Assembly: GCA_902475855.1 (NCBI GenBank)
Contig: CABSBF010000035.1
Span: 1-16,342, forward strand
Reading direction: 5' to 3'
From: an uncultured Eubacteriales bacterium
Lineage (GTDB): Bacteria > Bacillota > Clostridia > Oscillospirales > Oscillospiraceae
DNA: 16,342 bases
Part shown: one piece after another, positions 7,173 to 13,774 of the stretch
Layout: every line of letters begins with the position of its first letter
Numbering within the stretch: position 1 is the first letter of the stretch
Notes under the pieces: model-generated
The model's input: the letters and a program-made list of their open reading frames with translations, nothing else
Databases searched by the model: none
Told to the model about the DNA's origin: nothing
Made by a program: the position numbers and the translations under genes

Positions 7173-7810
7173 TTTACCGTCTCCTTTTCCGCTGCCCTCT
7201 GCGCCAGTCGGCGGTTAAACCATTGCGTAAAGGCAATCAGGCAGCCCAGCGTCAGGAAGCCGCCGACCGGCATAATCACCAGCATGGCGGGGTACTGTTC
7301 GGGGAGGATCCGAATGCCGTCCGCACCGAACACGCCCTTGCCGAAGGTGCCGCTGCCCAGCAGCTCGCGGATGACGCACATCAGTACCAGTGCGACCGTA
7401 TAGCCGATGCCCTGCGTCAGGCCGTCTACCGCCGAGGCCAGCACGCCGTTTTTCGAGGCGAAGGCCTCCGCGCGGCCGAGAATGATGCAGTTGACGACGA
7501 TCAGCGGAATAAACACACCCAGGCTCTCAGAAAGTGCCGGAACATAAGCCTGCAGCAGCAGATCCACCATAGTCACAAACCCGGCGATCACGACAATATA
7601 GGCCGCGATGCGGATCTTGTCCGGAATGACCTTGCGCAAAAGAGAAATGACGATGTTCGAGCAGATCAGAATGATGGTGACGGACAGCCCCATGCCGATG
7701 CCGTTAAAGAGTGTGGTGGTGATGGCCATCGTGGAGCACATACCAAGAAGCTGCCCCGTCACGGGATTGTTGGTGAGAAGGCCCTCCTTGAATTGTTTTT
7801 TGAAGTTCAT
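7169..7810 (-). CDS. rnfE: Rnf complex membrane subunit RnfE (213 aa)
   Basis: The NqrD-like membrane partner of RnfA. It begins MNFKKQFKEGLLTNNPV, a typical RnfE start, and has about six hydrophobic segments. C25 (LLGMCSTMA) and C108 (LIVVNCIILGRAEAFA) correspond to the Cys that share a membrane Fe centre with RnfA. Its ATG overlaps the rnfG stop by 4 bases and its stop overlaps the rnfA start, so rnfG, rnfE and rnfA form a tightly coupled block. Confidence 0.96.
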   Translation of the reverse strand: MNFKKQFKEGLLTNNPVTGQLLGMCSTMAITTTLFNGIGMGLSVTIILICSNIVISLLRKVIPDKIRIAAYIVVIAGFVTMVDLLLQAYVPALSESLGVFIPLIVVNCIILGRAEAFASKNGVLASAVDGLTQGIGYTVALVLMCVIRELLGSGTFGKGVFGADGIRILPEQYPAMLVIMPVGGFLTLGCLIAFTQWFNRRLAQRAAEKETVK

Positions 7811-8349
7811 TTCAGCACCTCCTGCACAAATTCCAGTGCGGTGTTGACACCGTCGGTCACGGCGCGGGAGGTCACGGTCGCGCCGGTCAGCGCTTCGATC
7901 TCGCCGCCGTCCTTGCTGACGGCGAGCGTTCCGGACTTGCCGGTGAACTGTGCGCGGAAGTCCTCCCGTGTGCAGTTCGCGCCCAGCGAAGCAGTTTCGG
8001 TCTGAGAAACGATGGCAACGCCGGTAACGGCGCCGGTTGCATCCACGCCGACCATCATGTCAATCGCGCCGCCGAAGCCATTGGGCGCGACGCGCACAAC
8101 ATAGCCCCTGTCGCCCGCGCGGTAGGCGGCTGTCACGGTGCTGCCCTCCGGAACGTCCATCGGCTCGTAGCTGTCAGCTTCCAGAACCTGCCGCATGGCG
8201 TTTTCCGCCTTCTGCGCGATTTGCTCTGCAATGGTATCGGCCGTCACGTAGTTGACCAGCCCCAGCAGTCCTGCAACGATGGTGGTGATGAGAAACAGCG
8301 TGAGTGTCAGGCGGAGGACATAGGCCGCAGTGCTTTTGCTTCTGGTCAT
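7807..8349 (-). CDS. rnfG: Rnf complex subunit RnfG, FMN-binding (180 aa)
   Basis: A membrane-anchored flavoprotein of the Rnf complex. One helix (about residues 11-35) is followed by an extracytoplasmic FMN-binding domain. The covalent flavinylation motif is at 155-160 (TGATVT), with T158 of GAT the expected FMN-bearing residue by analogy with NqrC and RnfG. The attaching enzyme ApbE is not in the window. The start overlaps the rnfD stop by 4 bases. Confidence 0.95.
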   Translation of the reverse strand: MTRSKSTAAYVLRLTLTLFLITTIVAGLLGLVNYVTADTIAEQIAQKAENAMRQVLEADSYEPMDVPEGSTVTAAYRAGDRGYVVRVAPNGFGGAIDMMVGVDATGAVTGVAIVSQTETASLGANCTREDFRAQFTGKSGTLAVSKDGGEIEALTGATVTSRAVTDGVNTALEFVQEVLK

Positions 8350-9356
8350 GCCGCGTCACCGCCCTTCTTCTCCCGGAACGCGCCGAAGCGCTTCGGGATA
8401 CCGAGCCTGTCAAAGAAACCGACGCAGCAGTTCATGATCAGGATGGCATAGCTCACGCCCTCCGGATAGCTGCCAAAATAGCGGAAGAGGATGGTCAGCA
8501 CCCCGCAGCCGATGCCGAAACCGATCTGCCCGGCATGGGTAACGGGAGAGGTGGTGTAGTCGGAGGCCATGAAGATTGCGCCGAGCATCAGTCCGCCGGA
8601 GAGAAGCTGGCAGAGCATCCAGTCCAGCCGGTTCGCACCGCCCAGCGGGAAGGCGAAGGCCAGCACCGCCACGGTGCCGAGATAGGAAAGCGGGATGCGC
8701 AGGCTGATGACCCGGCGCAGCACGAGATAGATACCGCCGAGCAGCAGCAGAAGTGCAGAGACCTCTCCGATGCAGCCGCCGACCTGGCCGAACAGGAGAT
8801 CGAGCACGTCCTCCGCCGGAAGCTTGCCCGCGGACATGGCCGCCAGCGGCGTTGCGGCGGTCAGGCCATCGAGTGACTGCACAGACGGATTGGAGAAGGC
8901 GGCTAGATGTACGCCGGGGCGGATCCATGTGGTCATGAAAACCGGCCAGCTAAAGAGGAAAGCACGTGCAGCCAGCGCAGGGTTGACAATATTCTGGCCG
9001 ATGCCGCCGAAGAGCTGCTTGACCAGCACGATGGCAAACAGCGCGCCGAGGATCACGACCCAGAACGGAATGGTGGGAGGGCAGACAAAGGCGAGCAGCA
9101 TACCGGTGACAACGGCCGAGAGATCGCCGCAGGCGTCCTCCTTCTTCATGAGCTTGCGGTAGCCCCATTCGAAAAAGACGCAGGAAGCCACGCTCACCAG
9201 CACGACCGTCAGGCAGCGCCAGCCGAAGAACCAGATCGCGCCGCACAGCGCAGGCAGAAGCGCGATGCACACATCGAGCATGAGGCGGCGGGTGGAGTTG
9301 GGAGAGTGGGCATGCGGGGAGGAGGAGATTGTCAGTGTTCCGGGAATAAATTTCAT
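8346..9356 (-). CDS. rnfD: Rnf complex membrane subunit RnfD (336 aa)
   Basis: An NqrB-like polytopic membrane subunit thought to take part in ion translocation. The protein starts with MKFIPGTLTISSSPHAHS, the usual RnfD start, and shows about nine hydrophobic segments. PALAARAFLFSWP (126-138) and the region DGLTAATPLAAM (163-174) are recognisable; T169 of AATPL matches the Thr that carries covalent FMN in RnfD and NqrB. ASDYTTSPVTHAGQ (264-277) is also family-typical. The start at 9356 is chosen over a longer frame into rnfC because AAGGAGG lies 6 bases upstream and the N-terminus then fits; it overlaps the rnfC stop by ATGA. Confidence 0.95.
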   Translation of the reverse strand: MKFIPGTLTISSSPHAHSPNSTRRLMLDVCIALLPALCGAIWFFGWRCLTVVLVSVASCVFFEWGYRKLMKKEDACGDLSAVVTGMLLAFVCPPTIPFWVVILGALFAIVLVKQLFGGIGQNIVNPALAARAFLFSWPVFMTTWIRPGVHLAAFSNPSVQSLDGLTAATPLAAMSAGKLPAEDVLDLLFGQVGGCIGEVSALLLLLGGIYLVLRRVISLRIPLSYLGTVAVLAFAFPLGGANRLDWMLCQLLSGGLMLGAIFMASDYTTSPVTHAGQIGFGIGCGVLTILFRYFGSYPEGVSYAILIMNCCVGFFDRLGIPKRFGAFREKKGGDAA

Positions 9357-10672
9357 TTTGCAGCCTCCTTTTCCCGTGCGGCGGCGTCGCGCAGCATACG
9401 TTTGGCCGTGCGGAAGCTCTGAACCAGCGGGATCCCGGCGGGACAGCCGTAGGCGCAGCAGCCGCACTCAATGCAGTCGGTGACATGCAGCTCCTTCAGG
9501 CGCTCCAGCTTGCCGGCCGCAGAGGCCCTATGCATGAACAGCGGCATCAGATGCATCGGACAGTTTTCCACGCACTTGCCGCAGCGGATACAGTGCTGCG
9601 CAGCCTGGCCGCGGCTGTCCTTTTCGGAAAGGCAGGTGATGGCGTTGCAGCCCTTAATGGTCATGACCTCGATGGTATATTGTGCAAGGCCCATCATCGG
9701 GCCGCCGCACAGAATCTTATACGGTGCGCAGGTAAAGCCGCCCGCAGCCTCGATCAGCTCGGAAAAAGCGGTGCCGATGGGCGCAATGAAGTTGCCCGGG
9801 CGGGCGACGGCGCTGCCCGTAACGGTGACGGCACGCCGTACCAGCGGCATTCCCTCATAAACCGCGTCGTAGATTGCCGCGCAGGTGGCCGCGTTGAATA
9901 CGGCGCAGCCGACTGCGGCGGGCAGGCCGCCCGGTGGAATGCAGCGCCCGGTGACGGACTGGATGAGCTGCTTTTCCGCCCCCTGCGGGTAACGCACCCG
10001 CAGCGGCAGCAGCTCAACGCCCTCTTCCAGCACCGTACGCATGGCGGCGATTGCCTCCGGCTTGTTGGCTTCGATGCCGATGGCCGTTCGTTCCGGCTGT
10101 AGGATCTTGCGGATGATTCGCAGGCCGCCCATGACACGCTGCGGCGTCTCGCGCATCAGCCGGTCGTCTGCGGTGATGTAGGGTTCGCACTCAGCGCCGT
10201 TGACGATCACGGTGTCCACCTTGCCAAGTCCCGAGGAGAGCTTGAAGTAGGTCGGGAAGCCCGCGCCGCCCATGCCGGTGATGCCGGCTTCATGAAGAAT
10301 GTCGATAAGCGCCTGCGCGTCCAACTCTCCGATGGAGTCGCGCGGGCGGACGTCCGGAGAAAGGTCATTTCTTCCGTCGTTTTCAATCACAACGGACACA
10401 ACCGGCGTTCCGCCGGGATGGGGCCGTTCCTCCACGGCAACGACCGTGCCGGAAACGGAGGCATGGACCGGTGCGCAGAGCCCGCTGCCGTCGCCGACCT
10501 TCTGGCCGACGGTCACACGCTGCCCGACACTGACCAGAGGCTTACACGGCGCACCGATGTGCTGCGACATGGCAATGCTGACGAGCTTCGGCTGAATCTC
10601 CGTCAGTGCCGCGTCGCGCGAGAGTTCCTTGTATCCCTTCGGATGGACGCCGCCGAAAAAAGAACGCGGCAT
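9353..10672 (-). CDS. rnfC: Rnf complex subunit RnfC, NADH-binding (439 aa)
   Basis: The peripheral cytoplasmic subunit where NAD+ is reduced. The glycine-rich GMGGAGFP (133-140) and VNGAECEPYITADDRLM (158-174) resemble the NADH/FMN site of the complex I 51-kDa subunit. Two [4Fe-4S] clusters are carried by C361/C364/C367/C371 and C400/C403/C406/C410. The N-terminal FFGGVHPKGYKELS is typical. The length fits clostridial RnfC; the long Ala-rich C-terminal extension of proteobacterial RnfC is absent. GAGGTGA about 7 bases upstream supports the start. It is the first gene of the rnf operon, facing away from the glycine riboswitch. Confidence 0.96.
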   Translation of the reverse strand: MPRSFFGGVHPKGYKELSRDAALTEIQPKLVSIAMSQHIGAPCKPLVSVGQRVTVGQKVGDGSGLCAPVHASVSGTVVAVEERPHPGGTPVVSVVIENDGRNDLSPDVRPRDSIGELDAQALIDILHEAGITGMGGAGFPTYFKLSSGLGKVDTVIVNGAECEPYITADDRLMRETPQRVMGGLRIIRKILQPERTAIGIEANKPEAIAAMRTVLEEGVELLPLRVRYPQGAEKQLIQSVTGRCIPPGGLPAAVGCAVFNAATCAAIYDAVYEGMPLVRRAVTVTGSAVARPGNFIAPIGTAFSELIEAAGGFTCAPYKILCGGPMMGLAQYTIEVMTIKGCNAITCLSEKDSRGQAAQHCIRCGKCVENCPMHLMPLFMHRASAAGKLERLKELHVTDCIECGCCAYGCPAGIPLVQSFRTAKRMLRDAAAREKEAAK

Positions 10673-10717
10673 AGCGCGATCACCTCAATTCAAAATGTTT
10701 GCTGTTGTTCTTTTATA

Positions 10718-10726
10718 ACTATAGCA
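10718..10726 (-). promoter_or_regulatory. Possible extended -10 element of the rnf operon
   Basis: On the minus strand TGCTATAGT lies about 50 bases before the rnfC ATG, in an AT-rich leader. It has the TGn extension of an extended -10 box. No good -35 box is seen at 16 to 18 bases, so the call is tentative. Confidence 0.35.
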
Positions 10727-10843
10727 TAGCGGAAGCGAAAAATCTATGGAATGACCCTGCGTTTTTTCGCCAAATTCATATTTTTTTGTGGAAAAGGCAG
10801 AATCAGTACGAAGATATTTATACAGGATTATTGAAAGTGACGA

Positions 10844-10871
10844 TTGCAATCCCCCCGGAAACTGCTATAAT
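10844..10871 (+). promoter_or_regulatory. Promoter of the glycine riboswitch-glyA transcript
   Basis: TTGCAA (10844-10849) and a perfect TATAAT (10866-10871) are separated by 16 bases. Transcription would start near 10878, about 25 bases before the first aptamer. Confidence 0.75.
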
Positions 10872-10903
10872 AAAGATACAAACCAATATTATCCCGCATA
10901 AAG

Positions 10904-11051
10904 CGGTTCGGGAAAGTTGCCGCAGGCAAGCCGAAGGAGTAAAGCTCTCAGGAGAGAAAGGACCGAGCCGCCGAGGGATCTCTGGAGAATCTCATTTTTG
11001 AGTGCCGAAGGTGCAAGGCGAAAGCCGAATCTCTCAGGCAAAAGGACAGAG
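10904..11051 (+). ncRNA. Tandem glycine riboswitch (two aptamers)
   Basis: Two glycine aptamers lie in series. The first spans about 10904-10965, closed by CGGTTC with GGACCG, and has the core GCCGAAGGAG and CTCTCAGG..AAAGGAC. The second spans about 10980-11051, closed by CTCTG with CAGAG, with GCCGAAGGTGCAAGGCG and CTCTCAGGCAAAAGGACAG, which is near the consensus. The 14-base linker is short, as usual in cooperative tandem forms. It sits between a good promoter and a terminator-like hairpin ahead of glyA, so it controls that gene by glycine level. Confidence 0.95.
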
Positions 11052-11083
11052 GCTGACCTGCCGATGTGCAGGCATCTGAAGGT

Positions 11084-11119
11084 ATGAGTGTCGCCGGAGT
11101 ATGGCTGCACTCATTTTTT
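11084..11119 (+). terminator. Expression-platform terminator of the glycine riboswitch
   Basis: ATGAGTG (11084-11090) pairs with CACTCAT (11108-11114), with an inner GCC/GGC extension, and a run of six T follows (11114-11119). It lies 33 bases after the second aptamer and 38 bases before the glyA start. Upstream GTGCAG (11066-11071) can pair with CTGCAC of the right arm, a possible antiterminator. The direction of control (glycine on or off) cannot be fixed from sequence alone, but known glycine switches with this layout are mostly ON. Confidence 0.8.
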
Positions 11120-11156
11120 ATTTTGTGCAGCACATCAGAAGGAAAGAGGAACCACC

Positions 11157-12407
11157 ATGAAAACACTGTGTCCCACCATTGATTTTGTTGAACAGTACGA
11201 CCCCGAGATCGGCGCGCTGATGCAGCAGGAGCTGCGCCGTCAGAAGCGCAACATCGAGCTGATTGCCTCGGAAAACATTGCCTCACCGGCGGTAATCGCC
11301 TGCATGGGAAGCGTCCTGACGAATAAATATGCAGAAGGGCTCCCCGGCAAGCGCTACTACGGCGGCTGTGAGGTGGTTGACGAGGTGGAGCGCCTTGCCA
11401 TCGCACGTGCGAAGGAGCTGTTTGGCGCTGAGTTCGTCAACGTCCAGCCGCACAGCGGCGCGCAGGCAAATCTGGCGGTCTATGCCGCGCTCTTACAACC
11501 GGGTGACACCATCCTGGGCATGAGCCTTGCCAACGGCGGCCATCTGACGCACGGCGCCCCCGCCAACCAGTCCGGCAAGATCTATCACAGCGTTTCCTAC
11601 GGCGTAGACCCCGACACCGGCTGCATCGACTACGACGAGGTAGAGCGCCTTGCAAAGGAGCACCATCCCAGGCTGATTGTCGCGGGCGCGTCCGCCTATC
11701 CCCGCGCCATCGACTTTGCGCGTTTTGCCGATATTGCCCACCGCAACGGTGCTCTCCTCATGGTGGATATGGCGCACATCGCAGGGCTCGTCGCGGGCGG
11801 GATGCACATGAGCCCCGTGCCCTATGCCGACATTGTCACCACCACGACCCATAAGACCCTGCGCGGCCCGCGCGGCGGCATCATCATGGGGAAGGAAGAA
11901 TTTGCAAAGAAGATCAATTCTGCCGTGTTCCCCGGCACGCAGGGCGGCCCGCTGATGCACGTCATCGCGGCCAAGGCCGTCTGCTTCCGCGAAGCGCTCC
12001 AGCCGGAGTTCAAGGAATATGCGCACCGCATCGTCGAAAACTCCAAGGCACTGGCGGCGGCGCTGCTGGAGCGTGGCTTCGATCTAGTTTCCGGCGGCAC
12101 GGACAACCACCTGATGCTGGCCGACCTCCGCCCGCTGCACATCACAGGCAAGGAGCTGCAGACGCGGCTGGATGAAAACTACATCACCGTCAACAAGAAT
12201 GCCATCCCCAATGACCCGGAAAAGCCCTTCGTCACCAGCGGCGTGCGTATCGGCACACCGGCAGTCACGACCCGCGGCTTCCAGCCGGAGGACATGGAGG
12301 TCATTGCGCAGTGCATCTATGACACCGCCGTGGACTTCCCCGGAACGCAGGAGAAGGTACGCGCCGCCGTCGCGGAGCTGACGAAAAAGTATCCGCTCTA
12401 CGAGTGA
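11157..12407 (+). CDS. glyA: Serine hydroxymethyltransferase (416 aa)
   Basis: A PLP enzyme that interconverts serine and glycine with tetrahydrofolate as one-carbon carrier, in the cytoplasm. NIELIASENIASPAV (32-46), NKYAEGLPGKRYYGG (56-70), the PLP-contacting D204 and H207 in MVDMAHIAGLVAGG, and VTTTTHKTLRGPRGG (227-241) with the Schiff-base K233 are all present. The length matches the family (about 410-420). The ATG at 11157 is chosen because the start MKTLCPTIDF fits the family and GAGG lies about 8 bases upstream; an in-frame GTG at 11088 falls inside the terminator hairpin. It is controlled by the glycine riboswitch, which suggests that the enzyme is used here to convert excess glycine or to balance the glycine and serine pools. 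An exonuclease gene overlaps its stop. Confidence 0.97.
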   Translation: MKTLCPTIDFVEQYDPEIGALMQQELRRQKRNIELIASENIASPAVIACMGSVLTNKYAEGLPGKRYYGGCEVVDEVERLAIARAKELFGAEFVNVQPHSGAQANLAVYAALLQPGDTILGMSLANGGHLTHGAPANQSGKIYHSVSYGVDPDTGCIDYDEVERLAKEHHPRLIVAGASAYPRAIDFARFADIAHRNGALLMVDMAHIAGLVAGGMHMSPVPYADIVTTTTHKTLRGPRGGIIMGKEEFAKKINSAVFPGTQGGPLMHVIAAKAVCFREALQPEFKEYAHRIVENSKALAAALLERGFDLVSGGTDNHLMLADLRPLHITGKELQTRLDENYITVNKNAIPNDPEKPFVTSGVRIGTPAVTTRGFQPEDMEVIAQCIYDTAVDFPGTQEKVRAAVAELTKKYPLYE

Positions 12408-13090
12408 TGCCGGCCTCGCTCTTTTCCTGCTGCCGATCGATTCTCGTGTTTGACACGGAAACCAGCGGGCTGAGTCCTTCCGGGGACGAGATCATTGAGT
12501 TTGCCGCCGTGAAGCTGGCACTACAGGACGGGAAGATCACCGTCATCGCCGAAGAAGATGAATTTATCCGCCGCCGCGATAACCGCCGGCTGCCGCCGCG
12601 CATTACCGCGCTGACAGGCATTACGGATGAGCTTCTCCGCGAAGAGGGCATCTCCAAGCAAGCCTTCGCTGAGCTGCTGGCCGGGCTTCTGGACGGAGAA
12701 ACGATGCTCGCGGCATATAATGCGCAGTTTGACCTGCTGTTTCTGTACTATTTTCTGGCGCAGTACGGCGATGCGCGGATTTTGCGGGAGAAACCAAAGC
12801 TGGATGTCCTGACAGTCTACCGTGACCGCCGTCCCTATCCTCACCGCCTGAACGATGCCATTTTCGCCTACGGCTTGCAGGATAAGGTGCGCAATTCTCA
12901 TCGCGCGATAGACGATGTCCGTGCGACTGCGGAGCTGCTGCGCGCGATGCAGGCCGAGCGCGCCGATCTGGACCGCTATGTCGATTTATTCGGCTATTCT
13001 CCGAAATACGGCGTGTCCGGGTCGCGCATCGGTTCTGTGCGGTATCGCCCACAGTGCGAGGGACAGCCGCCATTGTACGAGCTGCCGTGA
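12407..13090 (+). CDS. DEDDh-family 3'-5' exonuclease (DnaQ/PolC-epsilon-like, 227 aa)
   Basis: A single exonuclease domain of the DEDDh superfamily. Exo I is VFDTETSGLSP with D16 and E18, Exo II is AYNAQFDLLFL with D109, and Exo III is NSHRAIDDVRAT with H165 and D170. All metal-binding acids and the catalytic His are kept, so it should be active. No polymerase, helicase or BRCT domain is attached; the role could be proofreading in trans, repair or RNA trimming, and cannot be chosen from the sequence. The ATG at 12407 shares its A with the glyA TGA (TGATG); a GTG 3 bases earlier is an alternative. No clear ribosome site is seen, so translation is probably coupled to glyA. A strong terminator follows 10 bases after the stop. 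Confidence 0.88.
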   Translation: MPASLFSCCRSILVFDTETSGLSPSGDEIIEFAAVKLALQDGKITVIAEEDEFIRRRDNRRLPPRITALTGITDELLREEGISKQAFAELLAGLLDGETMLAAYNAQFDLLFLYYFLAQYGDARILREKPKLDVLTVYRDRRPYPHRLNDAIFAYGLQDKVRNSHRAIDDVRATAELLRAMQAERADLDRYVDLFGYSPKYGVSGSRIGSVRYRPQCEGQPPLYELP

Positions 13091-13100
13091 AGAATCCATC

Positions 13101-13136
13101 AACCCGCCGGAGCTGTGTCCAGCCCGGCGGGTTTTT
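13101..13136 (+). terminator. Terminator of the glyA-exonuclease operon
   Basis: A perfect 10-bp stem, AACCCGCCGG (13101-13110) with CCGGCGGGTT (13124-13133), followed by a T run up to 13136, 10 bases after the exonuclease stop. Confidence 0.93.
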
Positions 13137-13146
13137 AATATTTGCC

Positions 13147-13175
13147 TTGTATTTTGTAAAACATGGTGGTATACT
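13147..13175 (+). promoter_or_regulatory. Promoter of the rrf2/iscR-like gene
   Basis: TTGTAT (13147-13152) and TATACT (13170-13175) with 17-base spacing. Transcription would start near 13182. The -10 box overlaps the 11-base element at 13172-13182. Confidence 0.7.
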
Positions 13176-13182
13176 AGGTTTA
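13172..13182 (+). promoter_or_regulatory. Candidate Rrf2 operator, copy 1
   Basis: TACTAGGTTTA overlaps the -10 box and probable start of the rrf2 transcript. The identical 11 bases occur in opposite orientation at 13721-13731, in the nifS promoter. Rrf2 regulators usually repress their own gene and the neighbouring Fe-S operon, so this is a plausible operator half or core; no perfect dyad is seen. Confidence 0.5.
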
Positions 13183-13192
13183 TCCAAAGAAC

Positions 13193-13235
13193 CTCTGAGA
13201 GAACCGTCAGGGACTGACGGTGGATTTCGTCAGAG
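13193..13235 (+). other. Stem-loop in the rrf2 leader
   Basis: A perfect 8-bp inverted repeat ACCGTCAG (13203-13210) with CTGACGGT (13214-13221) and a 3-base loop is nested inside an outer 6-bp pair, CTCTGA (13193-13198) with TCAGAG (13230-13235). It lies between the promoter and the ribosome site and has no T run, so it is not a terminator. It could stabilise the mRNA or be a protein site on DNA. Confidence 0.5.
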
Positions 13236-13259
13236 CTTCCGCAAACAAGGAGGCATTTT

Positions 13260-13679
13260 ATGCTGGTTTCTACCAAGGGCCGCTACGCGTTGCGCGTAAT
13301 GCTGGAGTTGGCGCAGACGGAAAAGGAAAGCTACCTTTCACTGCCGGTGATCGCGAAAAAGCAGGACATCTCCGAAAAATATCTGGAGAGCATCGTTTCC
13401 GTGCTGGTCAAGGGCGGCATGGTCGAGGGGATGCGCGGCAAGGGCGGCGGTTATCGCCTGAGCCGGCCGCTCAGGGATTACTCCGTAGGTGAGATCCTGC
13501 GTCTGACGGAGGGCTCGCTTGCCCCCGTTTCCTGTCTGGAGGGCGGGGAAAACTGCTGCCCCCGCGCCTGCAAGTGCGAGACGCTCTCCATGTGGGAAAA
13601 TCTGGAAGCACTCATCAACGACTACCTCGACGGCGTGAGCCTGGAAGATCTTGTGCACGAAAACCGCGAAGCGATCTGA
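13260..13679 (+). CDS. Rrf2-family (IscR-like) transcriptional regulator (139 aa)
   Basis: An Rrf2 winged helix-turn-helix repressor, length typical of IscR. The N-terminus MLVSTKGRYALRVMLELA and recognition region ISEKYLESIVSVLVKGGMVEGMRGKGGGYRLSRP (37-70) are family hallmarks. The cluster-binding region holds C92, C99, C100, C104 and C106; E. coli IscR uses three Cys and a His for a [2Fe-2S] cluster, and at least three Cys are available here. It probably senses Fe-S status and controls the following nifS-nifU genes and itself. AAGGAGG at 13247-13253 sets the start. A CymR-type cysteine regulator is the main alternative within the family, but the Cys cluster and the nifS-nifU neighbours favour an IscR role. 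Confidence 0.9.
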   Translation: MLVSTKGRYALRVMLELAQTEKESYLSLPVIAKKQDISEKYLESIVSVLVKGGMVEGMRGKGGGYRLSRPLRDYSVGEILRLTEGSLAPVSCLEGGENCCPRACKCETLSMWENLEALINDYLDGVSLEDLVHENREAI

Positions 13680-13705
13680 AAGCCTATTGACAAAGTAGGC
13701 TTTCC
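13679..13705 (+). terminator. Weak hairpin after rrf2 enclosing the nifS -35 box
   Basis: AAAGCCTA (13679-13686) pairs with TAGGCTTT (13696-13703), a perfect 8-bp stem whose 9-base loop contains the TTGACA of the next promoter. Only three T follow before CC, so termination would be partial. Confidence 0.45.
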
Positions 13706-13715
13706 TGAGTATAAT
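13687..13715 (+). promoter_or_regulatory. Consensus promoter of nifS-nifU
   Basis: TTGACA (13687-13692) and TATAAT (13710-13715) are both perfect and 17 bases apart. Such a strong promoter next to an Rrf2 gene suggests control by repression. The start would fall at about 13722, inside the 11-base element. Confidence 0.9.
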
Positions 13716-13720
13716 GCAAT

Positions 13721-13731
13721 TAAACCTAGTA
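13721..13731 (-). promoter_or_regulatory. Candidate Rrf2 operator, copy 2
   Basis: Read on the minus strand this is TACTAGGTTTA, identical to 13172-13182. It covers the predicted transcript start of nifS, where a bound repressor would block RNA polymerase. Confidence 0.5.
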
Positions 13732-13774
13732 AATAAATATGTTTATTATAGATACCACGAAAGAAGGAATCAAT

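Noticed and set aside
11088..11156. In-frame upstream extension of glyA
   Set aside because: It begins inside the riboswitch terminator; the family N-terminus and the ribosome site support the ATG at 11157.
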